This document shows, piece by piece, positions 1 through 12,039 of a stretch of DNA of 64,000 bases. The notes under the pieces were generated by a model that was not told where the DNA came from, did not search any database, and was given only the letters and a program-made list of their open reading frames with translations. The translations under genes were made by a program, and so were the position numbers. The DNA is from Spirodela intermedia. Its lineage: Eukaryota; Streptophyta; Magnoliopsida; Alismatales; Araceae. Every line of letters begins with the position of its first letter. Position 1 is the stretch's first letter. The stretch lies in assembly GCA_902729315.2 (NCBI GenBank), contig LR746267.1, positions 6,016,424 to 6,080,423 on the forward strand, in the 5' to 3' direction.

Positions 1-248
1 TATGGGAAAGTCATCTACACACAATATGAGCTATGCACAATAAGTTTGAGTGATCTTAATTAAGCTTAAGATCTAGAATCTAGTGGTGATAACTTGGCTA
101 GTAATAAATGTAGATGAATTAATGATTGGATAGTTCAATTGTTGAGATTGAAAAAATGAGTAAACTTGAACTTTACGAAAATGTTGATTCATTAATGTCT
201 TAACATGAGCAAATGAAACTTTATAATAATGACTTGTGAAGTAATAAA
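1..248. other. AT-rich intergenic DNA, no feature seen
   Basis: No coding potential, RNA gene or clear repeat is visible. It is the left flank of the decayed LTR that follows. Confidence 0.5.
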
Positions 249-1298
249 AGATGTAACCTAATCATTGTATAATAAATCATGTAAATTTAAGATTTATAAA
301 ATTAAAAATACTAATATTTATATTTTTAAAAATTAATTATAATTTAATTTTTTTTTTCTAAAAATAATAAAAATTTCTAAGTCAATTATAGGCATGTAAG
401 ATAATATATGTTAGGACTTTTCTCAAAGAATATGATGTTTTATGATTTTTAGACTAAATGATAAAGATAAAATATATTTAAAATTTTATAAAAAAATTAG
501 GTGCATATGTCAAGATGACATCAACACCTCAACAAATGTGATTCAAGTGAAAATATAATTTTACCTGATGATTCTTATGTAAATAATTACATAAGATTTA
601 ATTGATCAAATTAGATCTACAAAAGTTGGAAGAATTATAATTAAATGAAGAAGGTTTTCAAAACTAAAAATTATATAAAATCTCAATAAATTAAGAGAAG
701 ATTAAGTTTAAAGTAGAAAATACAAAGTTTCAATTTTGCAATAGCAATCTCTAGAATTCTGTGAATTTAAGAGGATTGTTGTGCGATATTTAACGCCTCA
801 AAAACTTTTCTTCAAAAATGATAAACTTGACAAATTCGTGATCTTTTTATCTAGAATCATTTGACTTGAGATAAATATATCATAATATGTCTTTCTATAG
901 TCAATATTATCCTCTAACATGTGTACGACCACTTCTTGCCCCAATACTTGATTGACTACTAGCGATTTGGAAAGAGAATGATGCACACATGCCTCATGCC
1001 AATCTTTAGCCACTTGAGCTCCTTACTCATGACTCCACTTATGTTTCTGTCCCACTTGTGCTTCATTGACCGACGAGTCCCCTATTATTTTATACTATTT
1101 TTATTTATTTATCTCACAAATATAATTATAAAAATTGTATAAATTCACATAAAATCACATAATTAGCCAAAATTTCACATTAACTAACTAAAAATTACTT
1201 TTTCATAATTTAATATAAATATAAGACTATTTATCATAAATTAAGGTTTAAAATATTTTATTAATTAATTATTAACTGAAGATAATGAATACTTATTA
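249..1298 (+). mobile_element. Decayed solo LTR, copy 1 of the local LTR family
   Basis: This stretch aligns collinearly with the intact solo LTR at 8581-10203. It shares the start (ATTGTATAATAAATCATG near 264), a middle block near 480-620 (the GATGACATCAACAC tract and the GATTCTTATGTAA tract), the block near 920-1010 (GTGTACGACCACT) and the end (GATAATGAATACTTATTA). It is about 1050 bp against about 1620 bp, so roughly a third has been lost, including the box-plus-TATA promoter seen in the other copies. Terminal TG and CA are mutated and the flanking 5-mers (ATAAA, ATAGG) match poorly. It is the oldest copy in the window. Short reading frames inside it are not genes. Confidence 0.7.
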
Positions 1299-1327
1299 AT
1301 AGGGAACACATTCATTTGCATCAATCA

Positions 1328-1453
1328 TCTCTTAACGCAAGCAGCATGGAAGGCATTCGCGCAACTCAAAACCGTGATGTTTTTGCCCTCACCATAATCC
1401 CCTTGCATGACAAAGATGATAAATAGTGAGGTTACATAAAGGGGATGAAGAGC
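1328..1453 (-). pseudogene. Possible RING-H2 finger remnant
   Basis: On the minus strand a short stretch reads QGDYGEGKNITVLSC followed by NAFHAACVKR and a stop. This resembles the middle of a plant RING-H2 domain, where a Cys is followed by a xxFHxxC pattern and then a K-W/R segment. The first Cys pair is missing (FIIFVM occupies that place) and there is no downstream CPxC. If real it is a truncated fragment of an E3 ligase gene; chance resemblance is quite possible. Confidence 0.2.
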
Positions 1454-1580
1454 AAGGTGAAGGGAGGTTTGGGCCTCCCATTCTGGTTGTCGGCCACTCA
1501 CTGAGGGTCTCACGAAACCAACGGCTGAAGAAAAACTAATAAAAGTTTTTTAAATACTCCATAAACCATTAAGTGGTGGA

Positions 1581-1793
1581 TTACAAGTACTTATATTCCC
1601 CATCCAATGCCTCGTACAGCTCTTCGGCATCCGTATCCGCTGCCCACGAACCACCGGTGAGGGCGACTGCCTTGCTCTCAGCCGCATGCACATCTTCCAG
1701 CCGTCCCTCCACAGCTTGGTAGCAGTCTGAGCGATCCTCTCCCAGGCGAGCGATCCTGTGCCATTGCATAACACCTTCTCCCATCACCCTCGA
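1581..1793 (-). other. Unassigned GC-rich coding-like segment
   Basis: About 70 codons are open on the minus strand, ending with AEELYEALDGEYKYL and a stop. The segment is much more GC-rich than its surroundings and acidic in composition, like the C-terminus of an ordinary soluble protein. I do not recognise the family. No matching upstream exon was found in the next few hundred bases, and a stop lies just upstream in frame. It may be a last exon of a decayed gene or a captured fragment. Confidence 0.25.
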
Positions 1794-2727
1794 ATCCTCT
1801 TACCGCTAATACCAATTTGACACAAGGTAATGCCGAGCGTACCTTGCTTCCCTAACCTTGCGCCAGCCTTAGTGGGCCTCAGTGGCACCAAGCAGCCTTC
1901 TCGACGCGAAAGTTCTCTTTAGCTCTAAAGGTGAATCTATTATCCTCCAGGCAGGAATACACTGAGGACATGAAGGCCAACTTGCTCCCAAAGGCCGGAA
2001 TCCTCCTCAATTTATAGGGGACATAAAGATATACCCCTCAACATATTATAAAGTGAAGACGACGGCGCTGTCTTCCGCTCCCTGCGCCTGTCACTTCGTT
2101 GGGCCAGTATGCCGCCCAATAAATGGCCCTTCGTCGGGCCCAATTTCGGATTCGAGTCATAACCCAACAATCATATTGCCAGTCCCTTCGAACGGCACGT
2201 GGATTAGTTTCATCCGTATAAAGATGACATATTCCTCTGGTGTAATTTTTGAAGTTTCTAATGGAGGTGCTGTCGCAAGGGAGAAGTCAGTTCTCAATTT
2301 TTGGCTGCATTAATCTTGGCAGGAATCTTTGAGATCTCCATTAGAATAGGGGCCCAGAGGGCCAGTCCAAGGACCACTCGGGGTTGGATCTAATCAGGAA
2401 GCTTTCAGTTGAATTTTCACGGAAGAGACTAGCTTTTTCTAAATTTCGCTTCACGTGAAAGGGGGTCCATCATTCGGACAAAGTCGCCTCCACATGGATC
2501 TCGAAGTTGGAAAGGGCGAGGTGGTTCACGAGTCAATTTTCCCCCGCGAGAGGAAGAGAACAGTAAGCAACAGGGATCGCTATTCGACGGAGTATCCTTG
2601 GCCCCGTCGAGCTTGAGGTCGCCGCCTCTCCATCTAGCCTTCCATTTAATCCTATCTCTTTTACGTCGACAACCCAGTGAAAAAAAATAAAAATCTCATC
2701 TTCCAGAGGGCGGACTGAGAAGAATTG
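1794..2727. other. Intergenic, 5' flank of the GT14 gene
   Basis: Mixed-composition DNA with no recognisable gene. An open stretch near 2053-2313 on the plus strand has no family resemblance. The last ~200 bases become C/T-rich (near 2605-2660) and presumably contain the promoter and 5' leader of the following gene; I could not single out a convincing TATA box. Confidence 0.4.
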
Positions 2728-4219
2728 ATGAGATCATGGGCATCCGGCGCATCTATCTTCACGCAGCCAGAAGAAAGAATGGGCATCAAGAAGCTCGCCG
2801 TCTTCTCCATAGCCGTTTCGGTTCTCGTATATCTCCTATTGGTCATCCCCTCGCTCACAGCCAGATCCCCCCCCTCCACCGTTCTGCGCCCGGCCAAGGA
2901 AAGGCCGTACCCAGTCAGCTTCGCCTACCTCATATCGCTCTCCAAGGGCGATGTCGACCAAGTGAAGAGAATGCTCGGCGCGCTGTACCATCCGGGGAAT
3001 CACTACCTCCTCCATCTCGATTCGGAGGCGTCGGAAGCCGAACACGCGGAACTGGTCACCTTCGTCTCCGTTCACCCCGTCTTCCGAGAAGTGGGCAACA
3101 TCTGGATCGTCCAGAAGTCGAACCTGGTCACCTACAGAGGCCCCACGATGCTGGCGAACACCCTCCACGCCATGGCGATGCTCCTCAAGGCCTGCGAGTG
3201 GGAGTGGTTTGTGAATCTGAGTGCCGCAGACTACCCTCTGATCACGCAAGACGGTAAGGCCAAGTAGAAGATTGGGCTAGGAAGAAGACGGTAATAGTTG
3301 GGAATCGAGCTCCTTTTTGACTCCCCTTTTCAGATCTGATCTACGCTTTCTCCGAATTGCCGAGAGGTCTCAACTTCATACAACACAGCAGCCAGCTGGG
3401 TTGGAAGCGGTAGGAGATTGACCTCTAGCGATACGATATCTATTCCTCGTTTTTCTGGAAGAAATAAATACTCAAATTACGGATTTAGCAGGAATAAGAG
3501 GGGTAAACCAATCATCATGGACCCTGGCCTCTACAGCCGGAACAAATCGGAGATCATATGGCTGCCAAAGCAGAGGAGCCAGCCAACAGCGTTCAAGCTC
3601 TTCACAGGTCACGGCCGCATTTCCTCTCTCTTCCTGTTGATGCCCATATAGATCTATCCACTCGAACAAGAAGCCTGATTTGGGCCGAACCCTTGCATCT
3701 GCAGGCTCTGCTTGGACGGTGGTGTCGAGGGCCTTCGCAGAATACTGCATAATAGGTTGGGACAACCTGCCGAGGACCCTCCTACTGTACTACACCAACT
3801 TCATCTCCTCGCCGGAGGGTTACTTCCAGACCGTGGCCTGCAACTCCATGCAGTTCAGGAACAGCACGGTGAACCACGACCTCCACTACATCACCTGGGA
3901 CAACCCGCCGAAGCAGCATCCGCAGATGCTGGGGATGAAGGACTTCCGGCGGATGATCATCAGCAGCGCTCCATTCGCGAGGAAGTTCAGGAAAGACGAC
4001 CCGGTTCTGGGTAGGATCGACAGGGAGATCCTCAAGAGGAGCTCAGAGAGCTTCGCCTACGGCGGCTGGTGCGCCGGCAGTGGAGGAGGCGCTTGCTTCG
4101 GCGATGATTGGAGGAAGAACGTCGGAGTTATGAAACCAGGGCCGGGTGGGAGGAGGTTGAAAGCTCTGCTGGGGAGAATAACTTCAGTCGGTAGCCTGAG
4201 GTCGCGGCAGTGCAGGTAA
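2728..4219 (+). CDS. Beta-glucuronosyltransferase GlcAT14-like (GT14), four exons
   Basis: Exons are 2728-3253, 3334-3409, 3492-3607 and 3705-4219, all with GT-AG introns of about 80-100 bp; joined they stay open for 410 codons, or 393 if the ATG at 2779 is used. The second start (MGIKKL) gives a cleaner type II Golgi protein: a short cytoplasmic tail followed at once by a hydrophobic anchor (LAVFSIAVSVLVYLLLVIP). The luminal part carries the GT14/core-2-I-branching 'Branch' fold signatures: PVSFAYLISLSKGD, HPGNHYLLHLD, WFVNLSAADYPLITQDD, PIIMDPGLY, SAWTVVSRAFAEYC, and FISSPEGYFQTVACNS. The C-terminal FAYGGWCAGSGG motif is also typical. Plant GlcAT14 enzymes transfer glucuronic acid to arabinogalactan-protein glycans in the Golgi. 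Length and exon pattern fit a functional gene; no frameshift is seen. Which GlcAT14 paralogue it is cannot be decided here. Confidence 0.9.
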
Positions 4220-7200
4220 GTAGAACAAAATTATTCTTTATACAAGAAGACACGGAGGAGCTTTTACTTTCCGAGACCGTTGACTGGAGGGCATCACAAA
4301 TCTGGAGCAAGAACTGGACGGCAAGAACATCATCTTACCAGAATACGACAGCCGTCGACTGTAAAGCTTTGATACTACCTGTAATTGTGCTAGCTGACCT
4401 CCAAACTTTTCATATAGAGGGCATCCGCATGTTTCACATTGATATAGACTTGTAAATTTGAGAACATAAAACGACTTGTTTTTTTTGGTAGATTCAACAA
4501 AAAGCATGTGAAACCAGTTTCGATAATTACTAAGAGAATTTTTACCTAAACAAATATTGGATCACTCAAGTTGAGGTATGATAATGGCAAGGATGATTGA
4601 TCAGACCTCATGAGATTCAAAGATGAAATTACCTAAAAATCGTACAAGCCCCTGCCATACTAGATAAAAAATAATCGGGAAATAAAATATGTAAAAGGAA
4701 ATGAGTCAAATACATTTCTAGCGAGGACATAAAATATCAATTATCAACGTTGAAGAGCAACAACTGAATTATGCCGTACATGGTGAGGTGGTGGGGATTT
4801 CAAAGGGGATCATTTCGGTCCAACATGAAGAAGATGAAGGACATCTGAAGAAAAAGAAATAGATTCACGAAACTAGGAGAGTAGTGAGTAAAAAATTGTT
4901 TTTTGCTATTTCCATTTCAACAAGTGTTGGACTATGCTGTGAATGTAAGAAACCAAAACATTTTTTAGTCAATAGCCCAAGATTGAAGAAGAGAGAACCA
5001 TTGTTGAGAAGAATATCAATGATTGCAACCTAATGCAAGGGGGATTCAACCTCTGGGAAAGAACAAATTAATCTCTATTAAATATCATAATTTTCTAAGG
5101 TACATTATGATAGAACTATAGAGCTAGGTAAAACACTAAGAGGGGGGCATAATTATAATTCATAGGATTTATGGTGATATTTCATTTTAGCCTATAACTA
5201 TATACATTTGGACATGTGTGTTGCTCAATAAGGTCTTTCAACTCTCTCTTACTAGTAGAATATTGATTTTTATATTGGTTCACTCTTTAACTAGCTACGT
5301 TCAGTTCTAGAGAAACTTCTTTATATTATTAATTATTTTCCTCAAGAAATACAAGCTTACATTCATGGGCTCAGCCCCTTAACAACTCAAGTTCATCATC
5401 TTAGAAACTCACCACTTCTCAACACCTTGTGCCTTCACCTAAACCACTATTTTCTCACCACCCAATTACCTTAGGGCCTGATGGAGAGAAACAATCATGA
5501 ATATAGAGTTGGTTGCTTTGACAAAATTAGCTAGAGAAGATTATACAATTCTTGTGCAGCAATGATGCTTGTGGTTAGAATAGCTTGAAGGATAGCAGGA
5601 GTCATCATGTGATCAATTGATGTTTCATCCTTAAGTTTCATTTTATAAGTAAGCCTTCATCCTTTTGATAATTTCTCAATTTTACAAGATCTCCAACATT
5701 CAAAATCTTTGTTCATATATTATTTTCCTAAATACATGGTAGTAACCTTTGAACCTTCCAACCTTGGAATCTCCTTATTCCCTTTGTCTATTTTCATTAA
5801 AATTTGAACAAGTGTTTCCTAACTTGATGAAGAGTAGTTAGATATAGATTGGAACTAAATTATCAAGTTTTCATTGAATTTTTGTCCACACAAGGAGCTG
5901 ATGTGTCAATATTGAAATTATGTATTTAAAGATTGAATATCTCTTTTGTTTTCTAACTCTTTAATGATTATACTTGAGAAATTATACGAAACTTTTTTAT
6001 CACTCTTTTGAAATTCTAGATATCTCATTTCATTGTTACAACAATATTTAATCAAAGATAAGATCATTTGTATGATTTTCTTGTACCCATTTAACCATTC
6101 ATTTCATTGGAGAATAATTTTTCAACTAGTAATCCTTATTGATCATATATTCCTAACATGAAGAATCATTAAATATCAAGGATTAAGACCTTGAATTCAA
6201 TTTTAGTGATAAAATCATAGGGTCATCAAACATAGTTCATGCAATAACTATGATAATCAGATTGAATATTGAGAAACATTAGTGAAAATGCATAGATAAC
6301 CATAGATATTCAATGAATTTATATAAATAATTTTTTCACTTGTAATACTAGAACCAAGGGAATCAACATATTCTTCACTTGTCTCAATTAAGTAAATGTG
6401 AGTAATTAATTAATGATTCCAAAAAAAATCTCCAAATTTAAGGTTAGAAATGTAAAAAAACCTTAGTGGAGTTGAAAGATGAGATACATAACTTGAAATT
6501 AAAAAAAGTGTTGAACACAATTATTTATGAAAAGAAAATTTTGAAAAGTTCATACGTGAAACTAGGGTTTCTAGTTGAAAATAATCTTTTATCAAATTGT
6601 TGGAACTCAAAACAAATTATCTCTCTTATCAAGGCAAAAGTTAACAGTAAGAAAAAAAAGACTTGGATGTAATTAATGTTGATTCCCTTAGTTTTAATAC
6701 TTCTAATGAAAATTTTCTTTAAAGATAAATTACAAATTGTTATTGAATTTTAAAATTTTTTAAATTGATTGCATTTATGCTTACATTGTAAGTATACTAT
6801 CATTCAAAATATATATTGATGGTGTTTGAAACAATCTTATGACTAATAATAAATTTAAAGAGTTAGATCCTTAAATTATTTTTCATGTTGAACATAATCT
6901 AGCATTATATTACTTGAACATAATTATAGATGAACAAATGCCAACATGTGTGACAAAATTCTTACATACAATTCAGAAATATAAAGTCACATGAAAGATT
7001 CGAATTCAGGACCAAAGCAATATGAAGATAGAATCTTCAAGAAAAAAAAATGAAATATCAAATTACATAAGGTCAAATGTTAGATTCAAACCTAGGACAT
7101 AAGCTAGAAAAAAATAAATTTATGACAGCTGAAATATTTGAATCTCATGAAGGACAAAGGTATTGATGGGATTGAAAATTGAGACATTGACATGCTAGAA

Positions 7201-7349
7201 AGTTGATCAAGAAAATATGAAGTAATGTCAAATGGTTAGTGTCTAAGGAATGAATTGAACTCAAGATCTACACAATGACTAAAATGAAACATTCTCATAA
7301 AACTCTCATTGAAGTAGAGAAGCCTTTGTCACATAGCTTGAATAGTAAT
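4220..7349. other. AT-rich intergenic DNA
   Basis: The first ~230 bases are the 3' flank of the GT14 gene. The rest is AT-rich with no intact coding region. A Lys-rich open stretch near 6466-6672 (plus) has no recognisable family and probably is chance. The composition suggests old transposon sequence, but no LTR, target duplication or polyprotein motif could be established. Confidence 0.4.
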
Positions 7350-8020
7350 ATCTTGGCACAATACATAGATGGAATTAATTCATTTTACCCTCAAAAGTAG
7401 AAACAACCATTGATGAATATTGCATCTCTAGATCAAAGCTTCGAACATGATTTATGAGATAACTACAAGTCTCAAATTAAGAGACAGTTGAAGGTCAATA
7501 GCACATACACTAGACAATAACATGTTAACATAATACATAGATAGAATGACATGTTGAATAGCTCTATTTGAGCTGCACCATGAAAACAAATATAATAGAG
7601 TTGCGCTTTCTTAGTGTATTGCCTTTCATTACCAACCTGTCATCTTACAGCACAAAGTTACTTAATGTTCACCACTACTAGTAGAAAGGGCGGAGAGTTT
7701 CTTTTACTATTAGTAAAAAAAAAACTCCATTGATTCATTATGTATCTCTAAGCAAAATATCAAGGAAAATCTACATGAGAATGGAAAGTTTTGAACTAAA
7801 GAACAACTAAAGGTCAAAGGTATCAATTTTAGACAATAATACATCAATTTAATACATGGACTAAATGACAACCTCAATGACTATGTTTGACTTAGATCTT
7901 AAAAGTAAAAATGTACATCAATCTATTACATACCTTCAGATAAAAATCAAGGACAACCTATGAGAGAATGAAAAGCTTTAGATTGAAGAGCATTAAAAGT
8001 CATTAACATGATGGAAGAGA
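7350..8020. repeat. Degenerate tandem repeat, ~300-350 bp period
   Basis: Three imperfect units are recognisable by recurring blocks in the same order: ATACATAGATGGAAT / TAATACATAGATAGAATGACA / TAATACATGGACTAAATGACA; a TATTGCATCTCTAGATCAAAG / TATGTATCTCTAAGCAAAATATC / CATACCTTCAGATAAAAATC block; and a GTTGAAGGTCAATAG / ACTAAAGGTCAAAGG / TTAAAAGTCATTAAC block followed by TAGACAATAA. The units are not coding. Partial further copies may lie near 7200 and 8100. Confidence 0.5.
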
Positions 8021-8575
8021 AATGAGAAGAATTTTGAATTTGTGTGACAATTTCTCTAATGCTGAAGAGATAATGACATGTTGAAGGATAAATAAAATGA
8101 GCTCACAAAGAATTAGAACCAACATGAATGAAGATATCCATCCACTTTATTAATTCAATTTCAAAAGTGGATCATATTCCATCTGTCAAGTAAAGTTACC
8201 TCATGCTTCAAAGAAACAGTTGAAAGCTTCATCATATAACCTATTTTATAGTGATGAATAAAGTCACCTATTGTTACTAAGATTAACTCTATTCATCATA
8301 CTTTAAGATAACCTGAGTGATGAGTACAGAAAGGCTTATGTTAAGGCACTGAGTATCAAGAGCTTATTAATGCTTGTGAAAAATGTATTCTATGATGAGA
8401 CTAGTGTACTTGACTTAGCTATGTGGTGTTGAGGGTCACACTCTACCCTGTGATGGGTGTGGTATCTATGGAGATTTGACATGAACGTTTAGGCTACTAA
8501 TCTCATAAAATTAGTTATATTTTTAGAAAGAAATAATGAACTCAAGTAGGATGGATCCTCTGAAATTGGCTATAG
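8021..8575. other. Intergenic DNA, no gene seen
   Basis: AT-rich sequence with no reading frame or RNA gene that I can support. It ends in the 5-bp target duplication of the adjoining LTR. Confidence 0.4.
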
Positions 8576-10208
8576 CCCCTTGACGTGACTCAGTCGTTGT
8601 ATATTAAATCACGTAAATCTAAAATTTATAAAACTAGAAAATATGAATTTTTAGATATTTAGAAGTATTTATGAATAAATATATCAAATTTAATTCCATA
8701 AAACTTCCAAAAATAGCGGTAATTTTCTAGGTCGATCACAGGGATGTAATATAATATTTGGTAATTTTCAAAATTATTCTCAATGACTACGATTTTCTAT
8801 GAATTTTATATTAGGAAATAAAAAGGAAATATATTTAAAATTCACAAAAAAGGAAAATAAGGGTGCGTACGTCATGATGATGTCAACGCTTGGCGAACGC
8901 GAATCGGGCGGAAGTAGAGTTCCACCCAGCGATTCTTATGTAAGTGATTATAGATGATTTAATTAATCAAATTAAGATCTGTAACAGCCGAAAAAATTAT
9001 AATAGAATAAAGTATATTTTCGTAAATTAAAATCACAAAGATTAACACTAAATGAAGTATAAAGTAAGTTGAAAGCAGGAAAACAGAGTTCTGGCATCAC
9101 AATGACAATACATCGGCGATGCACCAGAATCATGAGCGCTCAGGAGGATCGTCGTGTAGTGTCCACGGCCTCGAAGGCTCTCCTTGAACAAAGATGACGT
9201 GGGCAATCTCTAGATCTTCTCACGAAGTCTAGAGATTAATGAAATGGGTCGTCGAGTCGTCTCCAACAACTGTCACCCAACGGAGTAGAAAAATAGTGAC
9301 TTATGACTCTCCGGCGGTTGTCACCTGACGGAAAGGAACTAGATGGAGGTGAAAAGTGTGTTAAGGAGCTTCATCCTTAGGTCTACACAACAAGATGAGG
9401 CTTTTCATCGCATCTGGTATGCTCTTAGAAGGTGGCGACTCATCTCCTGGCAGATCATTATTTTTCCGACGACAACTTGTTCGTTGATCAATCATAAATG
9501 ATTTACTCGATGGATTCGTGATCCTTTTATTGTGAATCATTCATTAATTTTAGTAACAATGCTCTGCAAATCGTGTTGATGAGATTTTCGTCGATGATCC
9601 AGCGATTCTAGTTGCTTAATCTTTCACTGACGATCTATAGGAAAGTCGCAATAATCAGATAAAAATATGAGTTTTTGCTCTAGAAGGATTCAAACCTACG
9701 TCGGTTGCCCCACCTCTTATGAGGGAGGTGATGGGTTTAGTCTTACATCGGTTGTGCGCCAAATGTTTGGACGAATATATAGTAATATTACATTTCTAAG
9801 CAAAGTCTCTTTCTCGCGTGTGTACGACCACTCCTTGTCCCACAGTCGGCTGGCCATCGGTGACGTGGAAGGGGAGTGGCACACATGTGCCCCCATCGGT
9901 TCAAGCCGCTCGAGCCCTTGCTTGCAGCTACTCCCCGACTGCGCTTCCGACTTGCTTGCGGGCCCGGATGGCTAATGGGTCCCCCCATTTTGTAATATTT
10001 TTATTTTTATTTCTTGTTCTTCATTTATCTCAAAAGTAAGATTATAAAAATTATATAAAATCACATAATTATCAAAAAAATCACGTTAATCAATTGAAAA
10101 CCAATTTTCACACTTTAACATAAATATAAGTCTATTTATCATGAGTTAAGGCTAAAACTATATTATTTACTAATTATTAACTCATGATAATGAAGACTTA
10201 TCACCCCT
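8576..10208 (+). mobile_element. Solo LTR, copy 2, with exact 5-bp target duplication
   Basis: The LTR proper is 8581-10203 (1623 bp). It begins TGACGTGACTCAGTCG and ends AGACTTATCA, i.e. TG...CA termini. It is flanked by CCCCT at 8576-8580 and CCCCT at 10204-10208, an exact 5-bp target-site duplication of the kind left by LTR-retrotransposon integrase. No internal domain (gag, protease, RT, integrase) is attached on either side, so it is a solo LTR left by recombination between the two LTRs of a full element. The same sequence recurs at 249-1298 (same strand) and at 12045-13639 and 19811-21543 (opposite strand). Its superfamily cannot be determined without an internal region. Confidence 0.9.
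9739..9782 (+). promoter_or_regulatory. USE-like box plus TATA box inside LTR copy 2
   Basis: AGTCTTACATCG at 9739-9750 is followed after exactly 24 bases by ATATATAG at 9775-9782. The first box differs by one base from the plant snRNA upstream sequence element RTCCCACATCG. The same two boxes at the same 24-base spacing recur in the other two well-preserved LTR copies, so this is probably the core promoter of the element. Transcription would start about 30 bases downstream, leaving an R-U5 region of roughly 400 bp. Confidence 0.55.
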
Positions 10209-12039
10209 AAAGGGTGATCTAGTACAAAACTCATGTCTCTCATGGTGATGAGTGAGAGAGAAAAACTAAAATGAAACTATATAAAAAAGAAGACAAATTT
10301 AAGAAAATCTATAATTAAAATAGAGAAATTGTGTCAAAATATATGTTAAAATATACACACAAGAACATAACAACATAATAGAATATAAAACATAAGAAAC
10401 TGATATTCTGCCTAACCACATTAAATCCAACAATTAAGATATTTAATGTTTCTAAGAAAACCTGAATCTATATATGAAAATTTAAGTAAAGTAATTCATC
10501 CAAAAGAAATTTGAGTTCCCAAATCAAAACTTTGTACAAAATATGTAGAGAATGATGAAGCCTAAACTTACAATGAACATAGAAAATTTGATATTATGGG
10601 TAATACTACAACTTTTTCTTAATGAGACTATGCAATCCCATTACATAAAAGGTTAGATGCTTCCTTGTTTAATGTGAGATGATATTCTCAATAAGAAAGA
10701 AAAACAAGTTCTTGCATCCATGATTGTAGGAGTGTCCCCTAACCTACATAAATTTGGGCTGTGTTTCTTTTTCACTCTCTATCCCTTATGTTTTGCACTT
10801 TTCCATTACAAAAGGAGAGGATGCTTTCTCTTAATAAACTTAAATTATTTTCAAGTCTACTTTTGGTGGATAACCTTGTAAATTAAAGTGAAGTAAATTT
10901 TTGAGACAACAAAAGTGAAACAATCATAAATTGTATAAATATTTTAAAATGTTATATCATTTCATAGTTAAAATGTTTTACATGTATAAGAATTAAAATT
11001 GAACAAGATTAACATTAGTGGATTGCATGATAATAATAAGAAAATGCAAGTTAAGGTTGACTATTTCTTAATTTCTAATGATGTCACAACTAAAACCTTA
11101 ATTAATAAATTTAGAAATTAAAATATTATATAATTATTATGAATGATGTACTATAGTATTGTAAAAAATATCAACAATATATGTAATTTGAATATTTTTT
11201 AATAATAATTATCTCATGATATATATAAATAAGTTATACTTCAACTTATTCAAGAATAATTCATAAGTAGTTATTCACTGTATGTGTCAAAACCTGTTGT
11301 GTGCAACACGGAGGGCGTCTACAATGAGCTCTTATGTTTTGTACACATTCGAATGCTTCAGAAATTTTTTAGTAAGTTTGTGCATATAGAAAATGAATGA
11401 TAAAATTTGAGTACATATGTAATAAATTTGTGTCAATAGGTTGTCGTCAAAATATCTAGGGATGGGACTTTTTCATTAAGCCCAAAAAATGACTTCTAAA
11501 ATTAAAAGTACATATGTCAAAAATTGTCTAAATCAATCCTTATATCCATTACTAAGTAGTTTATATGTGACTGAATTTTGACAAGTTCCCTTTCCCAAGA
11601 TGTTAAGTTGAGATTTTCTAACCTAATAAACCCCCTCAAAGTCAAAACCCTTTCATCTTGTAATTTTTTTTTTCTTAGCTTTTATCATATCTCTTTCTTG
11701 GTCATTATTTTTACTATAGTATTGTTATAAAAACATAATTAAATGAAAAATATACTAGTTTAACTATATAGTTATTCATCTATGTTAGTCAAGAATATGA
11801 TATCTATGATTATATTTTTTATCTCAATTTTTTTCAATTGAAAATAATTATACCAACAATGAACTCCTTTTTGATGTTATGAAATATTTGGAAAGTACAA
11901 TAATAAACATTTGAAAAACTATTTATGCATTCATCAACTTTTTTATAATAAAATATAAAAAATTACGAAAATAATATAAAATCAAAGGAATACAACTAAA
12001 ACTCACATGATTAACAAGTCCCATACACAATAGACTTGA
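10209..12039. other. AT-rich spacer between two inverted solo LTRs
   Basis: About 1.8 kb with no coding region, RNA gene or retrotransposon domain recognised. Because the flanking LTRs have different target duplications (CCCCT and CATAT), this spacer is not the internal region of one element but host DNA between two independent insertions. Confidence 0.5.

Noticed and set aside
9667-9975. Cys/Ser-rich open frames within the solo LTRs (also near 12172-12462 and 12701-13012)
   Set aside because: They are not conserved in frame among the LTR copies and match no gag or pol domain.
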